This document shows, in pieces, positions 42,044 through 51,433 of a stretch of 64,000 nucleotides of DNA (position 1 is the first letter of the stretch; each line of letters opens with the position of its first letter). The notes beneath the pieces were generated by a model that was not told the origin of the DNA, did no database searches, and saw nothing but the letters and a program-made list of their open reading frames with translations. This stretch comes from DAISJM01 sp036821485 (GTDB lineage: Bacteria > Verrucomicrobiota > Kiritimatiellia > CAIQIC01 > JAGNIJ01). Location of the stretch: contig DAISJM010000005.1 in assembly GCA_036821485.1 (NCBI GenBank), positions 1 to 64,000 of the forward strand. Direction: 5' to 3'. The position numbers were made by a program, and so were the translations under genes.

Positions 42044-44566
42044 ATGTCCGACCAGACGACACCGATGATGGGGCAGTATCGGCGCATCAAGGGCGAGGTT
42101 TCCGCCGACACCATTCTCTTTTTCCGGCTCGGCGATTTCTACGAAATGTTCTTCGAGGACGCGAAGGAAGCGTCCCAGATTCTCGACATCACGCTCACCA
42201 AGCGGCAGGGCGTGCCGATGTGCGGCGTGCCGTTTCATGCGGCGGAGTCCTACCTCGCCAAGCTCATCCGCGCGGGCCGCAAGGTGGCCATTTGCGACCA
42301 GGTCGAAGATCCTTCCGTGGCGCGCGGGATTGTCCGGCGCGAAATCACGCGGGTGGTTACGCCGGGCACAGTCCTCGAAGATCATGTGCTCGACTCGGGC
42401 CGTAACAACTACCTCGCGGGATTGTTTCTCGCAGGCGACGTGTTTGGTTTGGCCATGCTCGACGTTTCCACCGGCGCGTTCTGGATCGAAGAGAGCCGCG
42501 ACCCGACGCAGGTGGCGGACAACCTCGCGCGCTATGCGCCCGCGGAATGCATCGTGCCGGAGGAGCACGAGGAGGATCCGGCCCTTCGCGCGTTGCTGCA
42601 GGGCGCGGGTTCGAGTTTGCTGACTGCGTACGAAGGCTGGACGTTTGAATACGACACGGCGGAAGACCTGCTGAAGCGGCACTTCAGCGTGCATTCGCTT
42701 TCCGGGTTTGGATGCGACGGGCATCGCGCGGGTGTGGGCGCGGCCGGCGCAATTCTGCACTATGTTTCCCACGAGCTGCGTCGCCAGGTCGCGCACGTGC
42801 GCCAGCTCAGCGTGCGGCACCCGGCTGATTACATGCTTCTGGACGATGCGACGATTTCCAATCTCGACCTGGTGGCCTCGCGCGGGACATCAAGAACCGG
42901 CAGTCCAACCACGCTGCTCGGTGTGCTCGACGCGACGAAGACCGCGATGGGCAGCCGCCTGCTGCGCGACTGGATGGTGCGGCCGTTGATGAAGCTCGAC
43001 GAGATTAACCACCGGCACGATGCCGTGCAGGCGCTGGGCGAGGATCGCCGTTTGCTGGGCGACCTGCGCGACCGGCTGCTGCAGGTGAAGGATCTCGAGC
43101 GGTTGATCGCGCGGCTGGGCGCGGGCACGGGCAACGCGCGAGATCTGCGCGCGCTGGATCTCTCGCTGGCCGAACTGCCCGGGCTCAAGGAACAGTTTGC
43201 CTCGCACCCGGTTGCCACGTTGTCGTCCCTCGTGACAAAGATCGAGCCGCTACCCGATCTCGTGGCGCTGATTGATCGGGCGATTGTCGATGAGCCGCCG
43301 ATTGCCGTGAAGGACGGCGGGATGATCCGCAAGGGTTATCATGCCGAGTTGGACGAACTGAAGGCGGCGGCGACGGAAGGCCGCCAGTGGCTGGCCGATT
43401 TCCAGGCGCGCGAACAGGAACGCACCGGCATCAAATCGCTGAAGGTCCGGCACAACAAGGTCTTCGGCTACTACATCGAAATCACCAAGGCCAATCTGGC
43501 CGATGCGCCGGCCGACTACATTCGCAAGCAGACGTTGGTGAACGCGGAGCGGTTCATCACGCCCGAGTTGAAGGAATACGAGAACAAGATTCTTGGCGCG
43601 CAGGAGCGATCGTTACAGCTCGAGTTGGAACTTTTCCAGGAGGTCCGCACGGCGGCCGTGGCCGAGACGGCACGCATTCAGCAATCGGCAGCGGCGATCG
43701 CCGCGCTGGACGCGCTCGGCGCGCTGGCCGATCGCGCCCTTGCGCTGAGCTATGTGCGGCCGCGCATGACCGATGCTGGTTTGATCCGCATCCGCGATGG
43801 CCGCCATCCGGTCATCGAGCAGATGACCGATGCCGAGCGGTTCGTTCCCAACGACACGATTCTGGACAATCTCGACTGCCAGGTGGTCATCATCACCGGT
43901 CCGAACATGGCGGGTAAGTCCACCTATATCCGGCAGGTCGCACTGATCGTGATCATGGCGCAGATGGGTTCTTTCGTGCCCGCGGCCGAGGCGGAGATTG
44001 GCGTCGTGGACCGCGTGTTCACGCGGGTGGGCGCGAGCGACGATCTGGCGCGCGGCCGGAGCACGTTCATGGTGGAAATGCAGGAGACGGCGAACATCCT
44101 GAACAACGCGACATCGAAGAGCCTGATCGTGCTGGATGAAATCGGGCGCGGCACGAGCACCTTCGACGGCATCAGCATCGCGTGGGCGGTCGCGGAATAT
44201 CTGCACAACCAACCGCGTGTGAAGGCGAAGACGCTGTTTGCCACGCACTATCACGAATTGACGGACCTCGCGCTCGCGCTGCCCGGCGTGAAGAACTACA
44301 ACGTGCTCGTGCGGGAAAAGAACGACAAGATTGCCTTCCTCCGCAAGATTGTGCCGGGTGCGGCCGACAAGAGTTACGGCATCCAGGTGGCGCGGCTCGC
44401 GGGGCTGCCCGCGGAAGTCATCGACCGCGCGAAGGAGATTCTCGGCAACCTTGAAGAAGGTGAATTTGAAGGCGGCCAGCCGAAGATCGCGAAGCACGAA
44501 CCGAAGAAGCGGAAAGAAGATCCCGGCCAGTTGAACCTCTTCGGAGAACCGCCGCCATCCACGTGA
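42044..44566 (+). CDS. mutS: DNA mismatch repair protein MutS
   Basis: An 840-residue MutS1-type mismatch sensor. The N-terminal mismatch-recognition domain has FFRLGDFYEMFFEDA (Phe-x-Glu motif at FYE). The lever and clamp region follows in the middle, and the ATPase domain has Walker A GPNMAGKSTY (about 620) and DEIGRGTSTFDG. Full length and intact. No mutL is nearby. It ends five bases from the convergent flavin reductase gene. Confidence 0.97.
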   Translation: MSDQTTPMMGQYRRIKGEVSADTILFFRLGDFYEMFFEDAKEASQILDITLTKRQGVPMCGVPFHAAESYLAKLIRAGRKVAICDQVEDPSVARGIVRREITRVVTPGTVLEDHVLDSGRNNYLAGLFLAGDVFGLAMLDVSTGAFWIEESRDPTQVADNLARYAPAECIVPEEHEEDPALRALLQGAGSSLLTAYEGWTFEYDTAEDLLKRHFSVHSLSGFGCDGHRAGVGAAGAILHYVSHELRRQVAHVRQLSVRHPADYMLLDDATISNLDLVASRGTSRTGSPTTLLGVLDATKTAMGSRLLRDWMVRPLMKLDEINHRHDAVQALGEDRRLLGDLRDRLLQVKDLERLIARLGAGTGNARDLRALDLSLAELPGLKEQFASHPVATLSSLVTKIEPLPDLVALIDRAIVDEPPIAVKDGGMIRKGYHAELDELKAAATEGRQWLADFQAREQERTGIKSLKVRHNKVFGYYIEITKANLADAPADYIRKQTLVNAERFITPELKEYENKILGAQERSLQLELELFQEVRTAAVAETARIQQSAAAIAALDALGALADRALALSYVRPRMTDAGLIRIRDGRHPVIEQMTDAERFVPNDTILDNLDCQVVIITGPNMAGKSTYIRQVALIVIMAQMGSFVPAAEAEIGVVDRVFTRVGASDDLARGRSTFMVEMQETANILNNATSKSLIVLDEIGRGTSTFDGISIAWAVAEYLHNQPRVKAKTLFATHYHELTDLALALPGVKNYNVLVREKNDKIAFLRKIVPGAADKSYGIQVARLAGLPAEVIDRAKEILGNLEEGEFEGGQPKIAKHEPKKRKEDPGQLNLFGEPPPST

Positions 44567-44570
44567 CGGG

Positions 44571-45083
44571 CTATTTCGCCCGCACGCCTGCCATCTTGTA
44601 GTTCTTCCCGACGAGGTAGAGGCGTTTCAGTTTTAGATTCTTGTTCTGGTGCGCGGCGACCACGCGGCCGACGATCAGCGGGCAGTCGCCGGGTTGAGTG
44701 ATCGTCACGAGTTTGCATTCGAAATTCGCGACGGCGTCGGCGAGGAGCGGTGCTTTCACCTTCGATGCCTTTTGCAGGGCGAGTCCTGTCGCGGCAATCT
44801 TGTCCGTCTTGTGTCCGTGATGCGTGCCAGCGTGCAGCACCTGCCGTGCCATTCCTTCGTGCGGGAATGCGATTACGAACTCTTCCGTTTTGCGGATGTT
44901 CGCATAGGTCAACGCTTCGTCATCGATGCCGAGGACGAACATCGCCGGATCGAGCGACGCGCGGGTGACCCAGCCGACGGCCATGACGTTGAGCCGTCCG
45001 TCGGGGGCGTGCGTGGTGACGAGTACGACCTGCTCGGGATATTTGCGGGACAGGGCTTGTTCGGTGGTCGATTTCTTCTGCAT
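44571..45083 (-). CDS. flavin reductase-like (FMN-binding) protein
   Basis: A 170-residue split-barrel flavoprotein of the flavin-reductase-like family, with VVLVTTHAPDGRLNVMAVGW near the N-terminus, SLDPAMFVLGID and the central KTEEFVIAFPHEG typical of FMN-binding members. ATG 45083 has GGAGG upstream. It could reduce free flavin or act as an electron carrier. It is 16 bases downstream of the methyltransferase gene on the same strand. Confidence 0.85.
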   Translation of the reverse strand: MQKKSTTEQALSRKYPEQVVLVTTHAPDGRLNVMAVGWVTRASLDPAMFVLGIDDEALTYANIRKTEEFVIAFPHEGMARQVLHAGTHHGHKTDKIAATGLALQKASKVKAPLLADAVANFECKLVTITQPGDCPLIVGRVVAAHQNKNLKLKRLYLVGKNYKMAGVRAK

Positions 45084-45099
45084 GGCGTCCTCCGCTGTT

Positions 45100-45918
45100 T
45101 CAGCTTCTCTTCCGCGCGATCCACGTGTCCTGCAGCATATCGCGGCCCACGCCGCCGGGCAGATGCTCGACCACGTCGAACCGGCTGAGCAGGTGACCGC
45201 GGACGTAGGCGGGCGGGTGGAAGGCGGTGAAGGTTTTGCGGCCCTCACGGCCGGCCGCGCGCGTGGCAAGATCGCCGCGGTCGTAGGCCGCGGCCTCGTC
45301 GGTGGTGAGCATCGACCGGAAGTGATCGCCGTGCGTGGTGACGATGAGCAGGCCGCCGGGTTTCAGGACGCGGAGGAGTTCGGCGATCCACGCGTCGTGC
45401 ATCGCGGCGGAGAGATGGGTGAAGACCGAGCGCACGAGCATTGCATCGAAGAAGTTATCCTCGAACGGCAGCGGCGGTTCGAGTTCGTTGCGCATGAAGA
45501 AGATGCCGTGGAGGTGTTGCCGGCACCAGTCGATGGTTTCCGGGTTGTAGTCGGTTCCGTAGAGTTCGACCTTGCCGTAGCCGGGCAGGTGGTCGCGCAG
45601 GTGGCGGAGAATGCGGGCGGGTCCGCAGCCCCACTCGCAGAAACGAAGCGACGGAACATCCGCATGCTTACGGATGAGGGCGCCGAAGTAGCGTGCGTGT
45701 GCGATGCCGGTGTCGAAGTAGAGGGGCCAGTTCACGTGGTGGTAGGCGTCGTAGGCGAGTTCGGCCGGCGGCGGCGTGAAGTCCGGATGCGCGGCGAGAA
45801 AATCCCGGTTGGCGCGCGCATGGCGGAGAACTTCAAACGTCAGCAGGGCGCGATCCAGGATCGGGCCGAGGCCGATGCGCCGCAGCGCGAGGCCGAGTTG
45901 TTCCTTCGCACGGCTCAT
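45100..45918 (-). CDS. SAM-dependent methyltransferase
   Basis: A 272-residue class I methyltransferase. The SAM-binding motif is FCEWGCGPARILRHL (about 95-110), followed by VELYGTDYNPETIDWC (acidic ribose-binding residue) and FDAMLVRSVFTHLS, then VLKPGGLLIVTTHG, as in Methyltransf_11/25 proteins. The target is unknown. Its ATG overlaps the upstream glycosyltransferase stop (ATGA), so the two are translationally coupled and it may methylate a glycan or lipid carrier. Confidence 0.88.
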   Translation of the reverse strand: MSRAKEQLGLALRRIGLGPILDRALLTFEVLRHARANRDFLAAHPDFTPPPAELAYDAYHHVNWPLYFDTGIAHARYFGALIRKHADVPSLRFCEWGCGPARILRHLRDHLPGYGKVELYGTDYNPETIDWCRQHLHGIFFMRNELEPPLPFEDNFFDAMLVRSVFTHLSAAMHDAWIAELLRVLKPGGLLIVTTHGDHFRSMLTTDEAAAYDRGDLATRAAGREGRKTFTAFHPPAYVRGHLLSRFDVVEHLPGGVGRDMLQDTWIARKRS

Positions 45919-47516
45919 GGAGTGGTCTCCTTCGACTCGCTGTGCGGCACGCGATAGATGCGGATGGCGGGGCCGGCGCGCAATGGCGTTGCCGTGAATT
46001 CAGCGGCAAGTGGAGCGTGGCTGAACAGCCACTGGTAGACGGCGACTTCCCTGGGGTACCGTTCAGGTTCGGCGAAATAGCGGATAAACATCCGTTCGTT
46101 GGCGATGATGTAGTCGTAGTTGAGGTATTGCGCGGGCTGCTCGAGCCATTGCGGCGCGAGGGCATAGTAGCCGTCCGCCACGTAAGGTTCGTCCTGGAAG
46201 GTGACGGACTCACCTTCCTGAAAGAATCGCGAGCCGGGTGGAACGTTGCGGAGCACCCATTCGAGCGCAGCCGTGCGCGTGCCCGGGTGTGCGTACTGGA
46301 TGCTTTCGCGGAGGGTGCGGGCGAAGCCGTGGGTGGATACGAGAAGCGCCAGCAGCGTGAGCGCCAGTGCAGGATGGGGCAGCAGGTTTGGCCAACGCTC
46401 GCGGCACCAGCGGACGATGACGACCATGGCCCATGCGGCGAAGAGGAAGAGAAGGGGGAGTGCGGGAATGATCCATCGATCCCAATGCAGGTGCGGCAGG
46501 CAGATGGCGACCATGAAGAGGCCGGCGTTTGCGGCGAGGATCAGGCTGCCGGGCTGCCGTTGACGAAGGACGAAGAGCAGGCCGGGCGCCATGAGCAGGA
46601 TGGCGGCCCAGGAAATGTGATGCGGCAGGAGCGTGCCGAAATACCAGAGCAGGTTGCCCGCCGGGGTCAGGCCGTCGGCCCCGAGGTGTGTGTGCCGCGA
46701 CTCGCGTGCGAGGTTCTTCAGCGTGACGTCGTAGCGGATGATGGCGTAGGGGCTGGTGAGGGCGAATCCGATGAACGCGATCAATCCGAGCGCGGCAGAC
46801 CAACCGATCCAGCGGAGTACGCGGCGTGACGAGGCGGGGTAGTTTCGCGCTGCGGCCATTTCGGCCAGTGGCAGGACGGGCAACATTGCCGCCATGAAAT
46901 ACCGCGACGACAGGGCGAGGCCGGCGGCAAGGCCCGCGAGGATGCGGTTCTGCATCGACGGCTTCTCGATATGGCGAAGACAAAACCACAGGCAGAGCAG
47001 GCCGAAGAACGTCGCGGCCAAATCGGTGCGGATGATGGAAGCGTAGGCGTAGACGAAGGGGGTGGTGGCGAATAACCACGCGCCGATGAGGGCGGTGGCG
47101 TTGTCGAAGGCGCGGCGGCCGACCAGCCAGAGCATGAGGATGCAGCCGAGCATGTAGATGATGTTTACGACCCGGCCGGCGAGATAGAAGGGCCACGCCT
47201 TGCGCTCGAACGTGCTGCGGCCGCGGGGCGGGGCTTCGAGGACGCCCCAGGATGGAGCGACCTTGTGCATGACGGCGTACAGCCCGGCGAGCGGATAGAT
47301 GATGGTCGAGCCGGGGTGGCCGAACCAGTGAGGGTTGAGGGACCCCGTCTGTGCCATGCGAATGGCCTTGCAGGCAAATTCCGCCTCGTCCACTTCTGCC
47401 GCGAACGGGAGATCCTTTCGCAATCCGGTGATCAGCAACACGGCGGCCACGGTCAGGATCAGCAGGAGGAGAAGCCTGCTGGTGCGTCCGGGGCCATCTG
47501 GTAGTGCTGTTTCCAT
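45915..47516 (-). CDS. GT39-like integral membrane glycosyltransferase, second
   Basis: A 533-residue protein with about ten or eleven membrane helices. The first outer loop contains AAEVDEAEFACKAIRMA, the acidic catalytic-type motif of ArnT/PMT-like enzymes, followed by HPGSTIIYPLAGLYA. It has a soluble C-terminal region. ATG 47516 begins just before the first helix; no ribosome site is obvious. It forms a coupled pair with the methyltransferase. Confidence 0.78.
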   Translation of the reverse strand: METALPDGPGRTSRLLLLLILTVAAVLLITGLRKDLPFAAEVDEAEFACKAIRMAQTGSLNPHWFGHPGSTIIYPLAGLYAVMHKVAPSWGVLEAPPRGRSTFERKAWPFYLAGRVVNIIYMLGCILMLWLVGRRAFDNATALIGAWLFATTPFVYAYASIIRTDLAATFFGLLCLWFCLRHIEKPSMQNRILAGLAAGLALSSRYFMAAMLPVLPLAEMAAARNYPASSRRVLRWIGWSAALGLIAFIGFALTSPYAIIRYDVTLKNLARESRHTHLGADGLTPAGNLLWYFGTLLPHHISWAAILLMAPGLLFVLRQRQPGSLILAANAGLFMVAICLPHLHWDRWIIPALPLLFLFAAWAMVVIVRWCRERWPNLLPHPALALTLLALLVSTHGFARTLRESIQYAHPGTRTAALEWVLRNVPPGSRFFQEGESVTFQDEPYVADGYYALAPQWLEQPAQYLNYDYIIANERMFIRYFAEPERYPREVAVYQWLFSHAPLAAEFTATPLRAGPAIRIYRVPHSESKETTP

Positions 47517-47675
47517 ATCGGGAACCTGGGCCGCAAGTGTGGCGTGAGGCCGGGGCAAGCGCAAGGGTTTTGCGGCGCGGGCTCGCCGGAAAATGCTGTC
47601 CTCGGCGCGCCGGGTGACGTAACATCCAACGGCCATACGGCAGAGACGTGCGCCGGAAAAAGGTGGAGCGTTGTC

Positions 47676-49052
47676 ATGAGAAAAGAGCGCGATTCGCTGG
47701 GTGAAAAAGAGGTCCCCGACGAGGCTTGGTACGGCGTTCATACCGTCCGCTCGCTGGAGAATTTTCATGTCATGGGCGAGCGTGTGCCGCTGGAAATCGT
47801 CTACGGCATGGTCAAGCTGAAGTGGGCTTGCGCCAAGACCAACCGGACGCTGGGCCTCCTGTCCCCCGAGAAAGCCGAAGCCATCTCCAAGGCCTGTCGT
47901 CGAATTCTTGCCGGCGGGTTTGAATCACAATTCGCGATCGACGTCTTCCAGGCCGGTTCGGGTACGTCGTCCAACATGAACGTCAACGAAGTCGTTGCCA
48001 ATGTCGCGTGCGAGGAACTGGGCGCAGCACGCGGTGACCGGAAGGCGATCCATCCGAACGACGACGTGAACATGGGGCAGTCGACGAACAATGTATTTCC
48101 CTCCGCGATCAAGATTGCCGGGGTGGAACTGAGCGGCAAATTGCTGGCCGCGGCGCGCAAGCTGCGCGCGGAGCTTCGCAAGAAGGAAGGTGAGTTCGCC
48201 GACGTCATCAAGAGCGGCCGGACGCACCTGCAGGATGCAGTGCCGATCACGCTGGGACAGGAATTTGGGGCCTATGCGCGCGCGATCGAAAAAGACATCA
48301 AGCGGGTCGAGGCCGCCAAGCTCAAACTGCATGAACTGGGCGCGGGCGGCAATGCGATTGGCACGGGCGTCAACACGAAGAAGGAGTTCCGCCCTGTCAT
48401 CATCCGCGAGCTGAGTCTGATCACCAACGAGACCTACGAGGGCGCGGAGAACGGGATCGAGATCACGCAGTTCCTCACGGATGTGGCCGAGATGTCGAGC
48501 GCGGTGAAACTGCTGGCGCTGGACTTGCAGAAGATATGCAACGATCTGCGGCTGCTGGCGTCGGGGCCGAACACGGGTCTGCGGGAAATCGATCTGCCCG
48601 CGGTTGAGCCGGGTTCATCGATCATGCCGGGCAAGATCAACCCGAGCATCTGCGAAGCGGCCAATATGGCCTGCATGGCGGTGATGGGGTATGACCACGC
48701 ATTGGTGTTGGCCTGCGGCGCAGGGCAGTTGGAACTCAACACGCACATGCCGCTGATCGGCTACAACCTGGTGAAGGCGATGCAGATCATGGCGCGGGCG
48801 TGCGACATGCTGGCTGAGAAATGTGTCGCCGGAATCGTGGCCCATCGCGAGACGTGCACGAAGTACTTCGAGACCAGCGCGGGACTCGCGACCGTGCTGA
48901 ACCCGAAGCTCGGCTATGACCGTGTCGCGGAGTTGGTCAAGGAATCGCTGGCCACGAAGAAGACACTGCGGCAGCTTGTGCTTGAGAAACAAATCCTGAG
49001 CGTGGAAGCGCTCAACGAGCTGCTCAAGAAATCGACCGGGCCGAATCTGTAG
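47676..49052 (+). CDS. aspA: aspartate ammonia-lyase (aspartase/fumarase superfamily)
   Basis: A 458-residue enzyme predicted to convert aspartate to fumarate and ammonia. The N-terminus RKERDSLGEKEVPDEAWYGV is aspartase-like rather than fumarase-like. Further motifs are GSGTSSNMNVNEVVAN, GRTHLQDAVPITLGQEF and the mobile-loop signature GSSIMPGKINPS. Fumarase C is the alternative, but the start and C-terminal patterns favour AspA. ATG 47676 follows GGTGGAG. A dispersed repeat begins two bases after the stop. Confidence 0.85.
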   Translation: MRKERDSLGEKEVPDEAWYGVHTVRSLENFHVMGERVPLEIVYGMVKLKWACAKTNRTLGLLSPEKAEAISKACRRILAGGFESQFAIDVFQAGSGTSSNMNVNEVVANVACEELGAARGDRKAIHPNDDVNMGQSTNNVFPSAIKIAGVELSGKLLAAARKLRAELRKKEGEFADVIKSGRTHLQDAVPITLGQEFGAYARAIEKDIKRVEAAKLKLHELGAGGNAIGTGVNTKKEFRPVIIRELSLITNETYEGAENGIEITQFLTDVAEMSSAVKLLALDLQKICNDLRLLASGPNTGLREIDLPAVEPGSSIMPGKINPSICEAANMACMAVMGYDHALVLACGAGQLELNTHMPLIGYNLVKAMQIMARACDMLAEKCVAGIVAHRETCTKYFETSAGLATVLNPKLGYDRVAELVKESLATKKTLRQLVLEKQILSVEALNELLKKSTGPNL

Positions 49053-49053
49053 G

Positions 49054-49078
49054 ACCGGGGTCATCGCCCCCGGCTACA
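49054..49078 (-). repeat. dispersed repeat, copy 2 (TGTAGCC-GGGGGCG type)
   Basis: Read on the minus strand this matches 781-805 at 24 of 25 bases. It forms a CCGGGG/CCCCGG hairpin and sits between the 3' ends of aspA and the small barrel gene, so it may also act as a two-way terminator. Confidence 0.7.
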
Positions 49079-49095
49079 GAACAAGGTGATGCGGC

Positions 49096-49617
49096 TTAGT
49101 AGAAATACCGCATGCCGACTTCGAGCTTGATGTTCGTCTTGCTCGTGTTGGCGTCGTCTTCCGGATAGATGTCCTTGGTCGCGCGCTCGACCACCAGTGC
49201 GGTCGAAACAGCCAGCGATTCGGTGATGAAGTACTTCGCGCCGCCCTGAATGCCAAGTACGCCGGCGGTTTCGTCGTTGTCCTCTGCCGTATTGTGGAAA
49301 TCAATGCTGACCAGGTCGAGCGATGCGCCGACGAAGGGCATCAGTTCGATGCCGAGGTCGAAGTTGTATTCCGCGAAACCGCCCAACGAGTAGGCTGTGT
49401 GGGCATCGTCATCCTCCAGACCAACGCGCCAGCCGGTTTCCAGGTAATCGACAAAGAAGTAGCCGTAGCCGAAGTTGAGGTCGATGAGCGTGTCATTGGC
49501 GGTCTCAAGGTCCAGCATGCCCGTGACGAACACTTCGGCGGTGTCCGCGGGGAGCATGGAGGCATAGGAACCGGCGGCGCAGAGGGCAACAAGGGCGATG
49601 ACCAGCAGCTTCTTCAT
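49096..49617 (-). CDS. small outer-membrane beta-barrel protein
   Basis: A 173-residue protein with a clear signal peptide (MKKLLVIALVALCAAGSYA, cleavage about residue 19). Alternating strands such as LNFGYGYFFVDYLETGWRVG follow, with a C-terminal strand ending in GMRYFY, the aromatic end recognised by the Bam machinery. It looks like an eight-stranded OmpA/OmpW-type barrel. AAAAGGAGA precedes the ATG. The role is unknown. Confidence 0.82.
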   Translation of the reverse strand: MKKLLVIALVALCAAGSYASMLPADTAEVFVTGMLDLETANDTLIDLNFGYGYFFVDYLETGWRVGLEDDDAHTAYSLGGFAEYNFDLGIELMPFVGASLDLVSIDFHNTAEDNDETAGVLGIQGGAKYFITESLAVSTALVVERATKDIYPEDDANTSKTNIKLEVGMRYFY

Positions 49618-49658
49618 CAGAATCTCCTTTTATGAAATCGATGCCTGACGTGGCCTTG

Positions 49659-49687
49659 AAATTACTACGATCCAGCCGGGGCTGCAA
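49659..49687 (-). promoter_or_regulatory. putative promoter of the small barrel gene
   Basis: Minus-strand TTGCAG (49682-49687), 17 bp, TAATTT (49659-49664); start near 49652 gives a leader of about 35 bases. Confidence 0.45.
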
Positions 49688-49720
49688 CAAGGGTTTTAGC
49701 CGTTGGTCGTGCGGGGACGG

Positions 49721-50698
49721 TCAGGCCATGGGGGTGTGCAGCGAGCGGTTCCCGAGGATGTCCTCGCGGAGCAGGCGGCTGAGTTCACGGAACGCGGGGC
49801 CGGGCTTGCCGCTGCCGACGGAGCGGCCGTCGAATTCGATCACGGCAGTAACGTCCGGCGTGGTGCCGAAGATGAGAACCTCGGCGGCGGCATCCACGGC
49901 GGCCCGCGGGATATCCTCGTGCGCGACGCGACGAATGAGGCCGCCGGGCGGCAGGGCGCGTGCAAGATCAAGCACGCGTATCATGGTGGTGCCGGCGAGA
50001 ATACGTTCCAGCTTTGGAACAAGCAGCGCGCCGTCGCGCGTCACGATGCCGGCGTTCTCGGTGGGGCCCTCGGCGAGATGGCCGTTCTCATCAAAGGACA
50101 CCACGAAATCGACGCCGGCGTCGACGGCCTCTTTCTTCATGAGGACATTGAAGAGATAGTTGACGCTCTTGATCCGGGCGAATGGGGCGGCCTTCACCGG
50201 CAGGGCGCTGGCCCGGACGCGCGCGCCTTCCGGATGTGCCTCCATGAATGGCTTCTTGTATCCGGAAACCACAACGTAGAAGGCGGGCTTCGGGCATTCG
50301 TACGGGCTCACGCCGAGGCTGCCGGGGCCGCGTGAGAGCAGGATGCGAATTAGCGCGTCGGGCTGGCCGGCGGCGCGCGTGGTTTCGACGATGACGTTTG
50401 TCATCTCTTGCATCGTGGCGGGCATCGCAATGTGCAGGCCCTTGGCCGAGGAGCAGAGCCGGTCGAGATGGGCGCGGAGATTGTAGATGTTGCCTGCGAC
50501 GCATTTGGCGGTTTCGAATACAGCGTCGCCGCGATGGACCATGTGATCATCCACCGGCACCAGCATCAGTGCGGGATCGGTGACAACCGCTCCGAAGACG
50601 CTCGAATACATGGCGAGGTAGTGTTGCTGGTAGGGCTGACGGTTCTTCCGCGCCCAGTCTGCAAACCCGTCGAGATCAAGTTGTGGCAAGGAGGACAT
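49721..50698 (-). CDS. class IV aminotransferase (branched-chain/D-amino-acid type)
   Basis: A 325-residue PLP enzyme. The N-terminal VPVDDHMVHRGDAVFETAK is a hallmark of class IV enzymes, and the PLP-binding lysine is K177 in ARIKSVNYLFNVLMKKEA. ENAGIV and the glycine-rich phosphate site complete the set. It could be a branched-chain or D-amino-acid aminotransferase or an aminodeoxychorismate lyase; VKAAPFARIKSVNYL favours an aminotransferase. A longer open frame upstream is ignored because the family homology begins here. Confidence 0.88.
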   Translation of the reverse strand: MSSLPQLDLDGFADWARKNRQPYQQHYLAMYSSVFGAVVTDPALMLVPVDDHMVHRGDAVFETAKCVAGNIYNLRAHLDRLCSSAKGLHIAMPATMQEMTNVIVETTRAAGQPDALIRILLSRGPGSLGVSPYECPKPAFYVVVSGYKKPFMEAHPEGARVRASALPVKAAPFARIKSVNYLFNVLMKKEAVDAGVDFVVSFDENGHLAEGPTENAGIVTRDGALLVPKLERILAGTTMIRVLDLARALPPGGLIRRVAHEDIPRAAVDAAAEVLIFGTTPDVTAVIEFDGRSVGSGKPGPAFRELSRLLREDILGNRSLHTPMA

Positions 50699-50719
50699 TT
50701 CGGGTAATCTAACGGCCGC

Positions 50720-51433
50720 ATGCACTCCGAGATCAAGCCAATAAGGGACCCGGCGCACGAAGCGTTCATGCGCCACGTCATTCCGTTCGCCGTCTGGCTC
50801 CTGCTGATGGCGGGTCTCGGTGCGCCCGCCGGCTGGAAGTATGCCGTGCGGGTTGTGGTGGCCTTGGGGGCCTTGCTGGTGCTGAGGCCGTTCCGCGATT
50901 ATACGCCGCCGCGCATCAAGAATCTCCCGCTGGCGCTGGTGGCCGGCGTGGCGGTTTTTGCCATATGGGTGGTTCCGGAGATGGGCGGCGCGGGACCTTG
51001 GGCGGCGCTGAGCGACTTCTACCTCAAGTACGCGGTGCTTCCGTTCGGGCGTATTCCTGCCGTGCCGACCCCGCCGCCGTATGCGCCTGAAGTGTGCGGC
51101 TGGCCGTTGGCGCTCGTCCGGCTGGCCGGCTCGGCGTTCGTGATTGCGGTGATCGAGGAGTTCTTCTGGCGGGGGTTGATCTACCGGCGGCTGACGGCGC
51201 GTGATTTCCTCGCGGTGGATCCCGGCGTCTTTCATGCGGGCGCGTTCCTGGCCACGATGCTCTGTTTCGGGTTTGAGCACGACCGTTGGCTGGCGGGCGC
51301 GCTGGCCGGCGCGGTTTACGGATGGATATATCTTCGTACCCGCGACATCTGGGCGGCGTGCTTGGCCCACGTGGTGACGAACCTGTTGCTGGGACTCTAC
51401 GTGCTGGCGGTGGGCGCGTACGCGTTCTGGTGA
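50720..51433 (+). CDS. CPBP (CAAX-type) intramembrane protease
   Basis: A 237-residue membrane protein with about seven helices. All three Abi/CPBP motifs are present: EEFFWRG (E146, E147, R151), FGFEHDRW (H187) and HVVTNLLLG (H217, N221). These residues form the glutamic intramembrane protease site. The proline-rich loop near 115 and overall size resemble the CAAX protease-related group linked with exosortases, but no exosortase is seen here. It starts 21 bases from the divergent aminotransferase gene. Confidence 0.87.
   Translation: MHSEIKPIRDPAHEAFMRHVIPFAVWLLLMAGLGAPAGWKYAVRVVVALGALLVLRPFRDYTPPRIKNLPLALVAGVAVFAIWVVPEMGGAGPWAALSDFYLKYAVLPFGRIPAVPTPPPYAPEVCGWPLALVRLAGSAFVIAVIEEFFWRGLIYRRLTARDFLAVDPGVFHAGAFLATMLCFGFEHDRWLAGALAGAVYGWIYLRTRDIWAACLAHVVTNLLLGLYVLAVGAYAFW

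Noticed and set aside
50720..51433. Exosortase/PEP-CTERM system marked by the CPBP protease
   Set aside because: No exosortase or PEP-CTERM tail occurs among the window's proteins, so the link is not supported.
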